From Candidatus Thalassarchaeum sp. (GTDB lineage Archaea > Thermoplasmatota > Poseidoniia > Poseidoniales > Thalassarchaeaceae), in NCBI GenBank assembly GCA_022449345.1, contig JAKURL010000007.1:18181-82180 (forward strand): a stretch of DNA of 64,000 nucleotides, read 5' to 3'. Below the pieces are notes generated by a model, which was not told the origin of the DNA, searched no databases, and worked only from the letters and a program-made list of their open reading frames with translations. The position numbers and the translations under genes were made by a program. Positions within the stretch are counted from its first letter, which is position 1. Every line of letters starts with the position of its first letter. This document shows positions 1 to 11,052 of the stretch, piece after piece.

Positions 1-161
1 GGCGTCCCCCCTTAGCCGCCCGCGTTCCCCTTTCGGTGGCAGCCTTACACCTTATTACCTTCCGTTTTATTCTAACCAACATCGTACCGCTGGGGGGGGG
101 GGTGGCCCCGCCGCACTGCCCCAACTTTTTATTCCTATGAGCCAAGGGTACGTGTAGTAGT
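1..161. other. Upstream intergenic edge of window with an 11-G run
   Basis: No gene is supported here. The first 120 bases are rich in C and G runs, including eleven consecutive G at 92-102. An A/T stretch, ctttttattcc around 124-134, lies about 30 bases before the first start codon and could be a TATA-like element for the transporter gene. The G run is the kind of tract where sequencing or assembly is least reliable. Confidence 0.4.
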
Positions 162-3100
162 ATGCTGCACGAGGCCAGAACCAAATTCTCAAAATTGCCT
201 CGAGGGGTTCGAAGAATTATTTTCGCAGCCTTGCTATTCATCGATGCCAACTACTTGGGAACTCTGAATGGTGTCGGTTTTCTCAATATCCTAGACAGTA
301 TATTGGGAGGCGGCCTGCCAAATGATTTGGTCTGGTTAATTCAGGTCATCGAGGCAATCTCAGCAGGTTTCTTAGTAATCAAGGTGCTATTCGATGATGT
401 TCCTAGTAGTCATGCAAGAACACTGGCACTACTGTTGTCGCCACTTTTCATGGTAGCAGTCACGTTCTATACTCTCGATTTACTACTCCAAGGACTTGGT
501 ACAAGCGCCGGATTCACCCTTGATTTGGTATCAATTACTACCGGGACTCTGACTTGGTCTTCGACTTACTTGGCTATCGCCATTGGTTTGACACTGACCT
601 ACAAAGTACAGAGATACGGAAACTTCGCCCAATCTGAATTATTCATGATTGGAATGTATCTATCGATGATTATGATTTGGAGTGATTATTTCTTCCCGAT
701 GACGAGTCTATCGACCACCAAAGAAGGAGTCCTGACTTGGTCCGTATTGATTTTCACTTTACTCGCTGCTTTCATACTAACTGGATTTGCTGGAATTATC
801 ATTGATCGACTCGTCTACAAAGGATTCCGCAAAACCCAAGCAAGCCCTCAGGTGATGATGATTGCATCGCTTGGGGTAGCGTTAATTCTCCGCGCCTTGA
901 CCTACATGAGATTTGGCGCGGGGAGAAACATGTTTGAGCCAGAGGGAGATTGGAGAATGCCAAATCTTCGATGGGAACTACCAACAACAAAGATGCGGTT
1001 CAATCTTGGAGATAGAGGTCTAGATGAGGGAAACACCTACACTCAATGGACCTGTGAACAAACAGGTGTAGATGAAACTACAGGAGAACCAATTCTTACT
1101 CGAATCGTTAGTGAGACTTCTAAACCCGCTTTCGAAATATACGATACCACTGCGGATTGTGTTACCCAAGCTACAACCAATTATGCCTACTACAAGGGTG
1201 CAGTCCCTATTGTAATGTTCTCCTCTGTTTTGCTACTACTGCTGCTACTCAACAAGACCCGACTTGGCAGGAGAATGAGGGCGGTTGCAGATAACCCCGA
1301 ATTGGCCGCTAGCAGTGGAATAAATGTCGAGCGTGTGCACATGACCAGTGCATTCCTTTCCGCAGGAATATCTGGAATGGGTGGAGCGATCTTCGCGCTG
1401 ACGCTCAGATTCAATCCGGAAACTGCATTTACTCTTCTTCTCCCCTCCTTCGCGATAATTGTTTTAGGAACCATAGGCTCGATTCCAGGAGCTATCGTTG
1501 GTTCATTGGTTGTAGGATTCGTGCGTGCATTATCTTCGCCGGTGCTGATTGGTATCGGTTCACCTCTAGGCCGCTCGAATTACTCGGCTCTTGATGGAGT
1601 AATGCCGTACATCTTTTTAGTAGCGATTTTGATGATTATGCCCGAGGGTTTAGGAGATACTTACGAGAAATGGAAGATTGATCGTCTGAGAGATCGCAAA
1701 GAATACGACCCAGAAAAGTCAGGAAAAATTACTGCTGCCCTAGCTATATTGCCAACGGGTATATTTGGATTACATCATTGGTGGAGAAATCGATCTGACA
1801 AAATGCAGAATTTTTCAGCTATCGCAATATCAGCATATGCCTTCCATCGCTTTAGTGACTTTGTTGGAAGAAATTCATTTGCTGATGGGTCATGTTCAGA
1901 TTCTTGTCAGAGTGATGAATTTGTAGACACCAATCTTGCAGTCCTAACGGGAAGAAATGACGGGACGTTACTAATCGAAGACTCCCCATTGGATGAATCC
2001 GATCTCTTAGGACAGATATCCCCTCCAAATGATTTGACCCCTGCTGAATCGGATGAATGGGTAGCAAAATCAGTTGCAGATATGCATGAATCTTGGTTTA
2101 ATATGATGAACTTTGAGATAGATTTGGTCAATTTAATCGTCGACCTCGGTGATATCATTTGGCCTTGGGCATTCATCCTACTATGGTTGTACTCAATCTA
2201 CGAAGGAATTTCCATCTTGCAAGGGAATTACGAAACTAAGGGAACTCAACCACTTTCATCGAAGTTCAACGATATTATTTCTCCACTCTCTATTCGAATT
2301 AGGCAACTGAATACTCAATTACGAATTCGTTGGTTGGAATTTGATAGGAACCATGACCAATTTGTCAAGCGGATTAAGCAACGCATCTCTGAATCCTCTA
2401 GCGGCATAACCTCAAGGGTAAGTACAGAATCTGGAAAGTTATACTCAACAATCCTCGATAAACTGCCAATAGGTTCAACGGACGATAAGCAGAACCTGCG
2501 AAGTTATGGAAGAGAGAGCCCAATCGGTTCTTGGCTTCTCTTTGGCCTACTGATGTTCATCCTCATATTGTTCTTGGCCTGGTTGCCAATTGCCGAGTCG
2601 GATAATTTCAGATTCAAGAAGATTCTACAGGTATCCAACGTTCTGTTAACTCTCTCAATCTTCGTATTGATGTCCTTCTCACTAAATCTTCACACAGGAT
2701 ACACAGGGATGGTTAACTTCGGTGTTATCTTCTTCGTTGCCATAGGGACGATAACTGTCGGAATTTTGACTGCACCGGAATATCTTCACGGCTATGATTG
2801 GGCGATTCTACCGGCGCTGATTATTGCACTTCTTCTGGCTGCAGCCTTCGGCTGGACACTAGCATATCCAACCGCTCGTCTGAGAACAGATTATTTCGCA
2901 ATTGTAACGATTTCACTCGGCGAGATAGTAAGAGTTCTGCTTGCTGGTGAGCCATTACTCAGGGTTGGTGCAGTAGGGAACGCAATTGGGATTTCATCGT
3001 ATCCATTACCACTTGAGAACTGGTGGTTCTGTGGTTCAGAGACTTCTGGCCTAGACACCCAATGGGTTAGTCCAGACGCCTGTCGTGATGATCCGAATCT

Positions 3101-3917
3101 AACTGATACACCTGCATATTTGATTGGAGATTGGCTGAATTTGGGCGAACCAGCACCCTATCTGTTCGCACTGATGATTATGTCAGTAGTTGCAGTCATC
3201 CTCGTCTGGATTTTATTGAACAGAATTCTTTCTTCCCCTTGGGGTAGAATCCTCAAGGGGATTAGAGAGGATGAGGACGTTGCTCAGCACCACGGTCATG
3301 ATGTTCTAACTCACAAAGCCGCTAGCCTAGCTCTAGGTGCCTCAATTGCGGCTTTGGCAGGAGCCTTCTGGGCTTGGAAGCTAACCGGATTTGAACCCAG
3401 CTTCATGTCTCCTGCGCGCTCAACCTTCCTTGTATGGGCGGCATTCATTATTGGTGGGACTTCGAATAACAAAGGAATGGTTGTCGGTGCATTCATCATC
3501 GTATTGATGGAGTTCGTATTCAACGTGCTAGTCGCTGGCCAAGGTTCCTCAGACCTTCCTCTACACACCACAGCGGGGCGTATAGATCAGTTGTTTGAAT
3601 GGCTAATCCTAAGCCCATGGGAAGTTGTTAGCCTATTCCTAGGAGCAGCATTTGTCGGTTTCGCTATTCGCTCAGAAAGAATCCTCGAAATCGGCTTGGC
3701 CGGGGTCGCGGTCTTCTCATTCACCGCAGTCGTTCTTGGCCAGCGTTCAATCGAAGAGTCGTTCTTTGGAGGGGTCGTAAGTGCTGACATGCTTTACTTC
3801 AAACTCTTCCTAATCGGTTGTTTGATGCTATTCTCACTCAAGTTCAACTCCAAGGGTCTACTACCTGAAGTTCCGGTCCGACCTGAGCGACCTAACGGAG
3901 GTGAGGCTGTTGAGTGA
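162..3917 (+). CDS. livHM: Fused LivH-LivM branched-chain amino-acid ABC transporter permease
   Basis: This 1251-residue membrane protein joins the two permeases of a LivHMGF-type importer. Residues of about 1-130 hold extra membrane segments. From about 140 to 500 the chain is LivH-like: [13 protein letters not shown] near 147, and a coupling-loop region [19 protein letters not shown] near 367. An insert of about 80 polar residues (about 260-343) interrupts this half. A linker of about 300 residues with its own hydrophobic segments follows. The LivM-like half begins near 800 ([13 protein letters not shown] near 840) and has its coupling loop [18 protein letters not shown] near 1023. The ATPase genes follow directly, with overlaps. 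No periplasmic binding protein is seen, so the substrate (branched-chain amino acid, amide or urea) is not fixed by the sequence. Confidence 0.9.
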   Translation: MLHEARTKFSKLPRGVRRIIFAALLFIDANYLGTLNGVGFLNILDSILGGGLPNDLVWLIQVIEAISAGFLVIKVLFDDVPSSHARTLALLLSPLFMVAVTFYTLDLLLQGLGTSAGFTLDLVSITTGTLTWSSTYLAIAIGLTLTYKVQRYGNFAQSELFMIGMYLSMIMIWSDYFFPMTSLSTTKEGVLTWSVLIFTLLAAFILTGFAGIIIDRLVYKGFRKTQASPQVMMIASLGVALILRALTYMRFGAGRNMFEPEGDWRMPNLRWELPTTKMRFNLGDRGLDEGNTYTQWTCEQTGVDETTGEPILTRIVSETSKPAFEIYDTTADCVTQATTNYAYYKGAVPIVMFSSVLLLLLLLNKTRLGRRMRAVADNPELAASSGINVERVHMTSAFLSAGISGMGGAIFALTLRFNPETAFTLLLPSFAIIVLGTIGSIPGAIVGSLVVGFVRALSSPVLIGIGSPLGRSNYSALDGVMPYIFLVAILMIMPEGLGDTYEKWKIDRLRDRKEYDPEKSGKITAALAILPTGIFGLHHWWRNRSDKMQNFSAIAISAYAFHRFSDFVGRNSFADGSCSDSCQSDEFVDTNLAVLTGRNDGTLLIEDSPLDESDLLGQISPPNDLTPAESDEWVAKSVADMHESWFNMMNFEIDLVNLIVDLGDIIWPWAFILLWLYSIYEGISILQGNYETKGTQPLSSKFNDIISPLSIRIRQLNTQLRIRWLEFDRNHDQFVKRIKQRISESSSGITSRVSTESGKLYSTILDKLPIGSTDDKQNLRSYGRESPIGSWLLFGLLMFILILFLAWLPIAESDNFRFKKILQVSNVLLTLSIFVLMSFSLNLHTGYTGMVNFGVIFFVAIGTITVGILTAPEYLHGYDWAILPALIIALLLAAAFGWTLAYPTARLRTDYFAIVTISLGEIVRVLLAGEPLLRVGAVGNAIGISSYPLPLENWWFCGSETSGLDTQWVSPDACRDDPNLTDTPAYLIGDWLNLGEPAPYLFALMIMSVVAVILVWILLNRILSSPWGRILKGIREDEDVAQHHGHDVLTHKAASLALGASIAALAGAFWAWKLTGFEPSFMSPARSTFLVWAAFIIGGTSNNKGMVVGAFIIVLMEFVFNVLVAGQGSSDLPLHTTAGRIDQLFEWLILSPWEVVSLFLGAAFVGFAIRSERILEIGLAGVAVFSFTAVVLGQRSIEESFFGGVVSADMLYFKLFLIGCLMLFSLKFNSKGLLPEVPVRPERPNGGEAVE

Positions 3918-4704
3918 ACCTGTTTTGAAGGTCGAAAATCTCCGAAAGGAGTTTGGCGGTCTTGTAGCTGTCAAGGATGTATCTTTCGAAGTCGGGCCAG
4001 GTGAATTCGTTGGATTAATCGGTCCGAATGGATGCGGGAAGTCAACCACATTCAACTGTATTAGTGGACTATTGGATCAAACTACTGGAACCGTGGAGAT
4101 TTTCGGCAAGGACGCATCAACGATGCGACCCGATCAAATACAGAATCTAGGATTTACCAGAACTTTCCAGCATACACGACTATGGCGGCAAATGACAGTA
4201 ATCGAAAATCTCCTCGTTCCTCCTCGTGAACAATTCAAACCGAATCCACTGAAGGCAATTTTGCAATCCTCATCGCGACCCGAAGAGAAGGAAAGATTGA
4301 CTCGGGCCTATGATGTGCTAGACCAATTGGAAGTTCCACACATGGCTCACAATTTGGCCAGCGAACTTTCCGGTGGCCAATCGAAATTGGTCGACATAGG
4401 CCGCTCGATGATGGGTGACCCAAAGTTGCTACTGCTCGACGAGCCGGTAGCTGGTGTCGCAGGGCCTTTGGCACTAAAGATATTCAACAACCTTAGGCAA
4501 ATCGTCGATGATACTGGAATTTCTGTTCTAATCATCGAACACAACATGGATTTCATTTTACGACAAGGAGTAGACAGAATCGTCGTAATGAATGAAGGAG
4601 AGATTCTGATGGTCGGAACTCCGGATGAAGTCCGCAGCAACCGAGAGGTCATCGAAGCCTACCTCGGTGCTGCTGGAGACGATTCGGGAGGTGAGGAAGA
4701 ATGA
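3910..4704 (+). CDS. livG: ABC transporter ATPase, LivG type
   Basis: This is one of the two ATPases that power the fused permease. It has a Walker [10 protein letters not shown], the signature [15 protein letters not shown], a Walker [11 protein letters not shown] and a switch His in LIIEHNMDF. The [12 protein letters not shown] stretch after Walker A is typical of LivG. I place the start at TTG 3910 because GGAGGTGA (3897-3904) sits five bases before it. GTG 3901 is in frame but lies inside that ribosome site. The gene overlaps the end of the permease gene and runs into livF with a four-base ATGA overlap, so the three genes are one operon. Confidence 0.93.
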   Translation: MSEPVLKVENLRKEFGGLVAVKDVSFEVGPGEFVGLIGPNGCGKSTTFNCISGLLDQTTGTVEIFGKDASTMRPDQIQNLGFTRTFQHTRLWRQMTVIENLLVPPREQFKPNPLKAILQSSSRPEEKERLTRAYDVLDQLEVPHMAHNLASELSGGQSKLVDIGRSMMGDPKLLLLDEPVAGVAGPLALKIFNNLRQIVDDTGISVLIIEHNMDFILRQGVDRIVVMNEGEILMVGTPDEVRSNREVIEAYLGAAGDDSGGEEE

Positions 4705-5417
4705 GCGAGAGAGTTCTAGAAATCAATGGACTGAATAGCGGTTATGGCTCAGTTCAGATTCTTTACGATATCGAGATCTATGTCGATAAGGGCGAATTTG
4801 TTACCATCATCGGTCCGAATGGTTGTGGAAAATCAACTCTAATCAAGACAATATTCGGAATCGCTACTCACTATTCCGGCAGTGTCCAACACAAGAGCGA
4901 GGAGGTCTCTGGATGGAGAACAGACCAGTTAGTCAATCGAGGAATAGCCTATGTTCCACAGGTGAACAACGTCTTCCCTTCGTTGACTGTGCATGAAAAT
5001 CTGCAAATGGGTGGCAACATGTTACCAACAAGTGTGCTTGCAGAAAGAATCGATCGCGCGTTGAATATGTTCCCAGATTTGCAACAGCGCACTCATGACC
5101 TCGCTGCTTCGCTCTCCGGTGGTGAGCGTCAGATGCTAGCAATCTCTCGTGCGTTAATTTCTGACCCAACTTTCCTATTGCTAGACGAACCTACGGCTGC
5201 ACTTTCGCCTCTCTATCAGCAGCAAATTATCGAGCGAATTGATGCTTTGCGTGAAGAGGGAATTACAGTCTTAATTGTCGAACAAAACGCTAGATTAAGC
5301 CTTGCTAGGTCCGATCGAGGATACATTTTCGCAAGTGGAAAGGTAGTGCACACAGGAGATGCTCAACACATCCTTACTGATCCTGAAATCGGCGAGTATT
5401 TCCTCGGCTCTCATTGA
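4701..5417 (+). CDS. livF: ABC transporter ATPase, LivF type
   Basis: This is the second ATPase of the branched-chain amino-acid type importer (238 residues, normal for LivF). Walker A is GPNGCGKST, the signature is LSGGERQMLAISRAL and Walker B is FLLLDEPTAALSP. The Q-loop region YVPQVNNVFPSLTV is the LivF hallmark. ATG 4701 overlaps the livG stop and follows GGTGAGG. The stop is four bases from the end of the convergent hydrolase gene, leaving almost no room for a separate terminator. Confidence 0.93.
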   Translation: MSERVLEINGLNSGYGSVQILYDIEIYVDKGEFVTIIGPNGCGKSTLIKTIFGIATHYSGSVQHKSEEVSGWRTDQLVNRGIAYVPQVNNVFPSLTVHENLQMGGNMLPTSVLAERIDRALNMFPDLQQRTHDLAASLSGGERQMLAISRALISDPTFLLLDEPTAALSPLYQQQIIERIDALREEGITVLIVEQNARLSLARSDRGYIFASGKVVHTGDAQHILTDPEIGEYFLGSH

Positions 5418-5421
5418 ATGC

Positions 5422-6033
5422 TTAGCGAGCCAGAACTCTATGCACTGCAAGAGGGATGAAATGCAGAGATTCTGCCAACCTATGTCCATCTTCGACCTCG
5501 ATGAGTTCGACAATCGGATTCGAGGTCGAGACCTTTCGTGAAGATTCGATAGGCACGATATCGTCTTGGTTGCCGTGAATGATCACTGTAGGATGGTAGA
5601 GGCTCGGCCAAGACATCTCATCTGCAGTTGTGATGAAGTCCCAACCAAATTTCACCTCATGACCGAATCCATGGTGGAAGTAAGAGTGCGAGTCGAGTTT
5701 TTGCCATTCTCGCAAGCCTTCCTCGCCAATCATTGAGCGAAAATTCTCCGCCAGACCGAATGCTGGTGCCATCAGAACGATGCGAAGCTCGCGGTCAGAG
5801 AATCTATGCGAAGCATTGGCGATTGCAAGCCCCCCATATGATGAACCCATTATCACATCCAAGTCATTATTGTTTGAAATTGCTTCAGCGACTACTTCGG
5901 TTTGGTCGGCAATGCTCCAACCCCTGTCACTCATCGCCGGAGAAACAACTTCCCAGCCTAAATTCTCAGCAATCCATGTCGGCTTCGAGCCATTTGGACT
6001 TCCCTCTAAGCCGTGAGCCCAGAGGACCTTCAC
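5422..6033 (-). CDS. Small alpha/beta hydrolase
   Basis: A 203-residue cytoplasmic alpha/beta-hydrolase fold protein resembling the YqiA/RBBP9-like group. It opens with MKVLWAHGLEGSPNGSK (oxyanion-region HGLEGSP). The nucleophile elbow is GSSYGG, an acid lies in HGNQDDIVP, and a catalytic His in EDGHRL. All three triad positions are present, so it should be an active serine esterase or similar; the substrate is unknown. The start is GTG 6033, preceded by GGAGTGA. It lies four bases after the PPC-domain gene, and the two probably form an operon. Confidence 0.75.
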   Translation of the reverse strand: MKVLWAHGLEGSPNGSKPTWIAENLGWEVVSPAMSDRGWSIADQTEVVAEAISNNNDLDVIMGSSYGGLAIANASHRFSDRELRIVLMAPAFGLAENFRSMIGEEGLREWQKLDSHSYFHHGFGHEVKFGWDFITTADEMSWPSLYHPTVIIHGNQDDIVPIESSRKVSTSNPIVELIEVEDGHRLAESLHFIPLAVHRVLAR

Positions 6034-6037
6034 AGAA

Positions 6038-6466
6038 TCACTCCAAATGACAAAACTTCAGGGCCACGAAGTCGGTTCCAGTCGGCTCTCTGCGCATCGA
6101 TTCAGCATCCATCGCTCGCAGATGAATCTCGCCGACGACGTGAATTGTTGCGTGGAATAGGTGTCCGCCATGAACCACATGTCCATTGTCAGACATCAAA
6201 GTGTGAATGTGGGTGAATGGCCCATCTGGGCTGGGAATTAAATTGCCTTGAGTTGACAGCAGTTCCATTGGTCCAGCATGGTCTAGGGTTTGGTAAACTC
6301 CGTCCGAATCAAGATATCCCATACGGATGTCTCGTACTCTTCCGATACCACTGGTGATTGCAGCACATTCGATCCCATGTTCGGCCAAACTCTGAATTGA
6401 GGCGTGAATCTCTTCCCCAGGATCGAGCCTCAAAATCACATCATCACCCTCGCGAATAAATTCCAT
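6038..6466 (-). CDS. PPC-domain (DUF296) protein
   Basis: About 142 residues forming a single PPC (plant and prokaryote conserved) domain. Signature pieces are RLDPGEEIHASI, ITSGIGRVRDIRMGY and the metal-type His pair in FTHIHTLMSDNGHVVHGGHLF. In plants this domain accompanies AT-hook DNA-binding proteins. Stand-alone prokaryotic members form trimers and their role is not settled. I chose ATG 6466 (MEFIREGDD) because the family normally begins just before the RLDPGE strand; an in-frame start at 6499 would add 11 residues. It is divergent from the MCM gene. Confidence 0.8.
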   Translation of the reverse strand: MEFIREGDDVILRLDPGEEIHASIQSLAEHGIECAAITSGIGRVRDIRMGYLDSDGVYQTLDHAGPMELLSTQGNLIPSPDGPFTHIHTLMSDNGHVVHGGHLFHATIHVVGEIHLRAMDAESMRREPTGTDFVALKFCHLE

Positions 6467-6683
6467 AAGTGGGCGACCGAGTTCCCGTGCTTGAATCAAT
6501 CCCAGGGTGCGCTTCCTCTGGGTGTCGACAAACTAACGTTTTTCCTGCAGTGGAAGCGCTCAGGCCCACATTCTGGCGACGTGTAGCGGTCAAAACTTCC
6601 AGTGGAAGAAGGGGGGTCGAGTGAATCATCCGCTTTGTTCATAGACTACGGATTATCACTTCCCTTGCCCGGCGGTGAAATCT
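6467..6683. promoter_or_regulatory. Divergent intergenic region upstream of MCM
   Basis: About 215 bases separate the divergent PPC-domain and MCM genes and should hold both promoters. The clearest element is GGCGGTGA at 6671-6678, a ribosome site that favours ATG 6684 over GTG 6675 for MCM. I see no convincing origin-type repeats here. Confidence 0.4.
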
Positions 6684-8843
6684 ATGACGATGGCAGCACA
6701 TGACTCCTCGGCTAGGTGGCGGACTTTCTTCACCGAAGCTAAAGAGGCGGAGATAGTTCCACTTCTGTCGAAGCAGTCTGAAAATGCTGTGCTTGACATT
6801 ACTTTCCACGAACTTCAGGCATTTGACCCTGAGTTCGCTGAAGACGTTCTTAGCAACCCTCGCAAGATTATCAACAACGGTCGAAATACCCTAACTGAAA
6901 TTTGTCGGGAGCGCGGTGAAGACCTTGACTGCCTAATTCGTGTTGGGGAGTTGCCTAAGGATAGCCGCCGTGATCTGAGAGATATGGGCAGCCGAGACAT
7001 CGAAACTCTCCGAAGTGCAGAAATCATAGTTACAAAAATCAGCGAAATCAAGCCTAGAATTCATCGAGCGGTATTCCAATGTGAGAACTGTGGTCATTCC
7101 GTCGAGATGATTCAAGACAATGAAAGAGAATTGAAAGAACCGCTAAAGTGCCCCGAGGAAACTGGTTGTGGAGAGTCTGCCGGGCGTTCAGGCGGAACTC
7201 GCTTCAATCTCGTAATGAACGTCTCTCGCATGGTCAACAACCAGTGGATTGAGGTTCAGGAGGTTCCTGAGAACGTGCCTAGCGGTGCCCAACCATCTCG
7301 AGGTCAAGTTCTCGTTGAGGGTGACCTCGTCAACAAACATCTGCCAGGTCAGAGAGTTGTGATCAACGTCATTCCAGTAGTTCATTCTGAGGTAAAGAGA
7401 AACAAGAAGACACCGATGTTCGATATCATCTACCACCTTGTTAGTTCCGAACACGAGAGTACTCCATTCACTGAAATCAAAATCTCCGATGAAGATCGCC
7501 AAGCGATTATCGACATCTGTGCAAGGCCAGACCTCTTGCAATTGATGCAGCGCTCAATCGCACCCTCGGTTTACGCAACCGGAGTAGTTCATTATGTCAA
7601 GAGAAGCCTAGCCTTGCAACTATTCGGCGGCGTTTCTCGAGTAAACAAGGACGCAACCCGTTCTCGAGGTGACATTCATATCCTTCTGATGGGAGACCCC
7701 GGTGTTGCAAAGTCACAGCTTCTCAATTACATGTCAAAACTATCGCCACGAGGAATGTTCGCTACTGGTGGCGGTGTATCTGGTGCTGGACTTACAGCCG
7801 CCGCGGTACGAGATGAGTTCAGCGGCGGTGGACGATTCGCTTTGGAAGCGGGCATCCTTCCATTATCCGACCGAGGAATGGCTGCAATTGATGAGTTCGA
7901 CAAAATCGGTGAAGAAGATAGGAGAACCATGCATCCAGCGATGGAACAACAGCGCCTAGATGTCTCAAAGGGGGGTGTCAAGGCTACCCTGAATACCCGA
8001 TGCGCAATCCTTGCAGCAGCCAACCCGAAAGAGGGGCGATTCACCAGGCGCGGAGCAAATGAAAGCGTCATGCACTCCTACAACGAAACCGGACTTCCAC
8101 CTCCTCTTGCATCCCGATTCGACATTATTTGGATGATGCGCGATGAGGTCAGAGTAGACGACGATGAACGCATCGCTCGCCATATTCTGGAAGTCAGAAC
8201 CCAAGGGGTTAGCGAGACCAAGCTCGATGAAGTGATGGAGTTTGATCTTCGAGAAGCGGAAGAAGGAGAAATCTTTGCAGAAGGTGTTGATGGCTCTCAG
8301 CACCTCACTATTGAGTTCCTCAGAAAGTACATCGCCTACGCAAAGAGAAGTATCAATCCAGACCTAAGCGACGATGCTAAGGCAATGATTCTCGAGTACT
8401 ATACCAAGGAAAGGCAGTCATTCGGCCGAGATCAGCAACAATACACAGAGACGGATGTAATTCCGATTACTCCTCGTGCCTTAGAGGCACTAATTCGATT
8501 GACAGAAGCCCATGCTAGAATGCATCTTCGAGAAGTAGCCCTTGCAGACGATGCAAAGATGGCACTTGCAATCTTCAGGCATTGGCGTGAAGAAGCAGGA
8601 ATTGAGGACGATTCGGAATTGGTTTCGGGTGTATCCGTCAGCCAAAGAAATGCAGGTAATATGGTAAGGTCAGTTATCCGAGATTTGTGTAGCGACAAGG
8701 GCGTTGCAGAGTTAACTGAGATTCTCAATCGCTGTGAGACTCGTGGAGTTAAGGAATACCAAGTCGAAGAAGTCCTTTCAAGAATGCTGCAAGGCGGCGA
8801 ATTATTCGAGATTTCACATGAGCGGTATTCCTTCGCCCGTTGA
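6684..8843 (+). CDS. mcm: Replicative helicase MCM
   Basis: The ring helicase that unwinds DNA at archaeal forks. The N-terminal domain includes a zinc-binding stretch (CENCG followed by CPEETGC, around residues 135-165). The AAA+ core has Walker A GDPGVAKSQ, a Walker B region ending AAIDEFDKI, sensor AAANPKEGRF and arginine finger PPLASRFD. A C-terminal winged-helix segment ends the chain. The length of about 720 residues is normal and there is no intein in the Walker A region, a common insertion site in archaeal MCMs. The end lies four bases before the chosen GatE start, so the two are probably co-transcribed. Confidence 0.96.
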   Translation: MTMAAHDSSARWRTFFTEAKEAEIVPLLSKQSENAVLDITFHELQAFDPEFAEDVLSNPRKIINNGRNTLTEICRERGEDLDCLIRVGELPKDSRRDLRDMGSRDIETLRSAEIIVTKISEIKPRIHRAVFQCENCGHSVEMIQDNERELKEPLKCPEETGCGESAGRSGGTRFNLVMNVSRMVNNQWIEVQEVPENVPSGAQPSRGQVLVEGDLVNKHLPGQRVVINVIPVVHSEVKRNKKTPMFDIIYHLVSSEHESTPFTEIKISDEDRQAIIDICARPDLLQLMQRSIAPSVYATGVVHYVKRSLALQLFGGVSRVNKDATRSRGDIHILLMGDPGVAKSQLLNYMSKLSPRGMFATGGGVSGAGLTAAAVRDEFSGGGRFALEAGILPLSDRGMAAIDEFDKIGEEDRRTMHPAMEQQRLDVSKGGVKATLNTRCAILAAANPKEGRFTRRGANESVMHSYNETGLPPPLASRFDIIWMMRDEVRVDDDERIARHILEVRTQGVSETKLDEVMEFDLREAEEGEIFAEGVDGSQHLTIEFLRKYIAYAKRSINPDLSDDAKAMILEYYTKERQSFGRDQQQYTETDVIPITPRALEALIRLTEAHARMHLREVALADDAKMALAIFRHWREEAGIEDDSELVSGVSVSQRNAGNMVRSVIRDLCSDKGVAELTEILNRCETRGVKEYQVEEVLSRMLQGGELFEISHERYSFAR

Positions 8844-8847
8844 GCCT

Positions 8848-10989
8848 ATGAGCGATGACCGCCCGCTTGATAACGTGAGCACCAGCGAGCCGCATGGAGA
8901 GGTCGCAAATGCCTCTGAGTTAGATCCATCAGGTCTTGGCTTCATGTGCGGTCTTGAAGTCCACCAGCAACTGAACACAGGTAAGTTGCATTCTAGGATG
9001 CCGAGCATACTGTATGAAGTGGGAATCGAAGAAATTCCAGACGATTGGAAGCGTGAGGGTAGAAGGCTAAGAGCGGCTCAAGGAGAAGGCGGAAAAGTCG
9101 ATGTCGCCGCTCGCTTTGAGGCTCGTAGGAATCGCTCATTTGTCTATGTTCAATCACCTAATTCTGGCTTAATCGAACTCGATGAAGCCCCGCCATTATC
9201 ACATGATGATTCGGCGGTCAAAGCAGCCTTGACGATTAGTGCAATGATGGACGCAAAGCCTGTTCCATTCCTCCAAGCGATGCGGAAAACAGTTGTCGAC
9301 GGCTCCAACACCAGTGGTTTTCAGCGTACCACATTAATCGCTACAGACGGAGTAATCCAAACCCCTTCGGGAGACGTCGGTATCGATGTCATCTGTCTTG
9401 AGGAGGACTCAGCGAGGAAGCTCGATACCCAATCCACAGATTCCGGTGAGGTGGTGATTTACACACTCGACAGACTAGGAGTCCCCCTAGTCGAGATTGC
9501 GACCGCCCCTGATGTACAAACACCAGAACACGCAAAGGAGACGGCCCTAGCTCTCGGAACTTTCCTTCGAGATACTCGGATGGTGCGCCGTGGTCTCGGT
9601 TCAATCCGTCAAGATCTGAATGTAAGTATCGCCTGCGGCGATCGTGTCGAAATCAAGGGCTGTCAGGATTTGGATTGGATTCCACGAATCATCCGCCTCG
9701 AGATGTCTCGCCAGTTGCATATGTATCGCCTTGCCAACGAATTGCGAGAAGAGGCTGGCCTACCAGCATTACCACCCGACCGTAGGGACGACCAGATTCC
9801 GGTTGAGAATCGAGTTGCTAGAGCGGTCGAGAGCAGAATACCGATGCAACTTCACGATATGACCACCATTTTCGATGGTTGCACCTCTACAATGGTTGAA
9901 CGAGCTCTCACCCGAGGATCACTTGTCAAGGCAACAATCTTGCCTAGATTTTCCGGAAAGATTGGCACCAAGCAGATGGATGAGGAAGACTCTCAACTAC
10001 CAAGGTTAGGAAGAGAATTGGCCGGCGCGGCCAAATTAGCAGGTGTTGCCGGCATTTTCCACTCCGATGAATTGCCAGCGTATGGTATCGACCAAAATCT
10101 CGTAGATTCGGTTAGGTCAAGCCTTGAAATCGAAGAAAACGATGCATTCGTCCTCTGCGTCGCACCAGAATGGCAAGCCGACTTGGCTCTTGAATCGGTC
10201 ATCGAACGTGCTCGCAAGGCATACCATCGAATCCCGAAAGAGGTTCGTAATGTCGTAATCCGCAAGGGCGCGCCGGAGGATGGAACAACCACTGCCATGA
10301 GACCACTTCCTGGCGGCGCTCGAATGTATCCCGAGACCGACATTCCTGTGGTACCGTTAGATGAAGATCGATGGTCTTCAATCAGCGATGAACTTCCGTT
10401 AAATCGAATCCAGAGAATAGAGCGCCTGAGTTCATACGACATTTCGGACAATCAAATAGAGGCATTAATCGGCGCAGAATTGGATGACATACTTGTGATT
10501 GCTATCGAGGGTGGTCCATGCGGAACACCGGGCATACCTGCCAAGGCGATGGCCTCAGCTCTTCTAGACAATACCAGAGAGGAGATCTCCGAAAGCACAG
10601 AATTCAGTGCGGAAAATATCCCCATGCCAATCCTCACCTTATCTCTTCACGCGCGCGAGGAAGGCATCATCACTCGCGAAGGACTTGTGCCGATGGCCCG
10701 CAGTCTTTTGATTGAAGGACCATCTTACAAAGAAGCTGAATTCCCTGAGCGCCTCAAATGGTTCAGCGAGAAAGCTGAGGCGGACGGATACACTCCAGCC
10801 GACTCATCGGCGGTCGAAGACGCGGTTGACGAAATTCTCGCAGATCGCGCCGACTTCGTTGCAGAGCGTGGCTTGGGCGCGATTGGACCTCTGATGGGTG
10901 TGGTCATGGGCAAGTTAGGTGGGGCAGCAGACGGAAAGGTAGTCAGCGAGGTTTTGAAACAGAAAATCAGTGAACTGATTGAAGATTGA
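8848..10989 (+). CDS. gatE: Glu-tRNA(Gln) amidotransferase subunit E
   Basis: GatE pairs with the amidase GatD to convert Glu-tRNA(Gln) to Gln-tRNA(Gln), the archaeal route to glutaminyl-tRNA. The start of the GatB/E fold is clear: FMCGLEVHQQLNTGKLHSR, then DGSNTSGFQRTTL and VSIACGDRVEIKGCQDLDW. A GAD-type insertion follows (about 420-530 by comparison with the family), and the C-terminal part is the helical YqeY-like tail with GAIGPLMGVVMGKLGG. I use ATG 8848, just after the MCM stop; ATG 8818 is also in frame and would overlap MCM. GatD is not in this window. Confidence 0.93.
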   Translation: MSDDRPLDNVSTSEPHGEVANASELDPSGLGFMCGLEVHQQLNTGKLHSRMPSILYEVGIEEIPDDWKREGRRLRAAQGEGGKVDVAARFEARRNRSFVYVQSPNSGLIELDEAPPLSHDDSAVKAALTISAMMDAKPVPFLQAMRKTVVDGSNTSGFQRTTLIATDGVIQTPSGDVGIDVICLEEDSARKLDTQSTDSGEVVIYTLDRLGVPLVEIATAPDVQTPEHAKETALALGTFLRDTRMVRRGLGSIRQDLNVSIACGDRVEIKGCQDLDWIPRIIRLEMSRQLHMYRLANELREEAGLPALPPDRRDDQIPVENRVARAVESRIPMQLHDMTTIFDGCTSTMVERALTRGSLVKATILPRFSGKIGTKQMDEEDSQLPRLGRELAGAAKLAGVAGIFHSDELPAYGIDQNLVDSVRSSLEIEENDAFVLCVAPEWQADLALESVIERARKAYHRIPKEVRNVVIRKGAPEDGTTTAMRPLPGGARMYPETDIPVVPLDEDRWSSISDELPLNRIQRIERLSSYDISDNQIEALIGAELDDILVIAIEGGPCGTPGIPAKAMASALLDNTREEISESTEFSAENIPMPILTLSLHAREEGIITREGLVPMARSLLIEGPSYKEAEFPERLKWFSEKAEADGYTPADSSAVEDAVDEILADRADFVAERGLGAIGPLMGVVMGKLGGAADGKVVSEVLKQKISELIED

Positions 10990-11052
10990 GCCTAGATTTT
11001 TACAGCCCTCATCAACTAACTTCTTAGACCCAACTCAACACCAAAAAACTCC

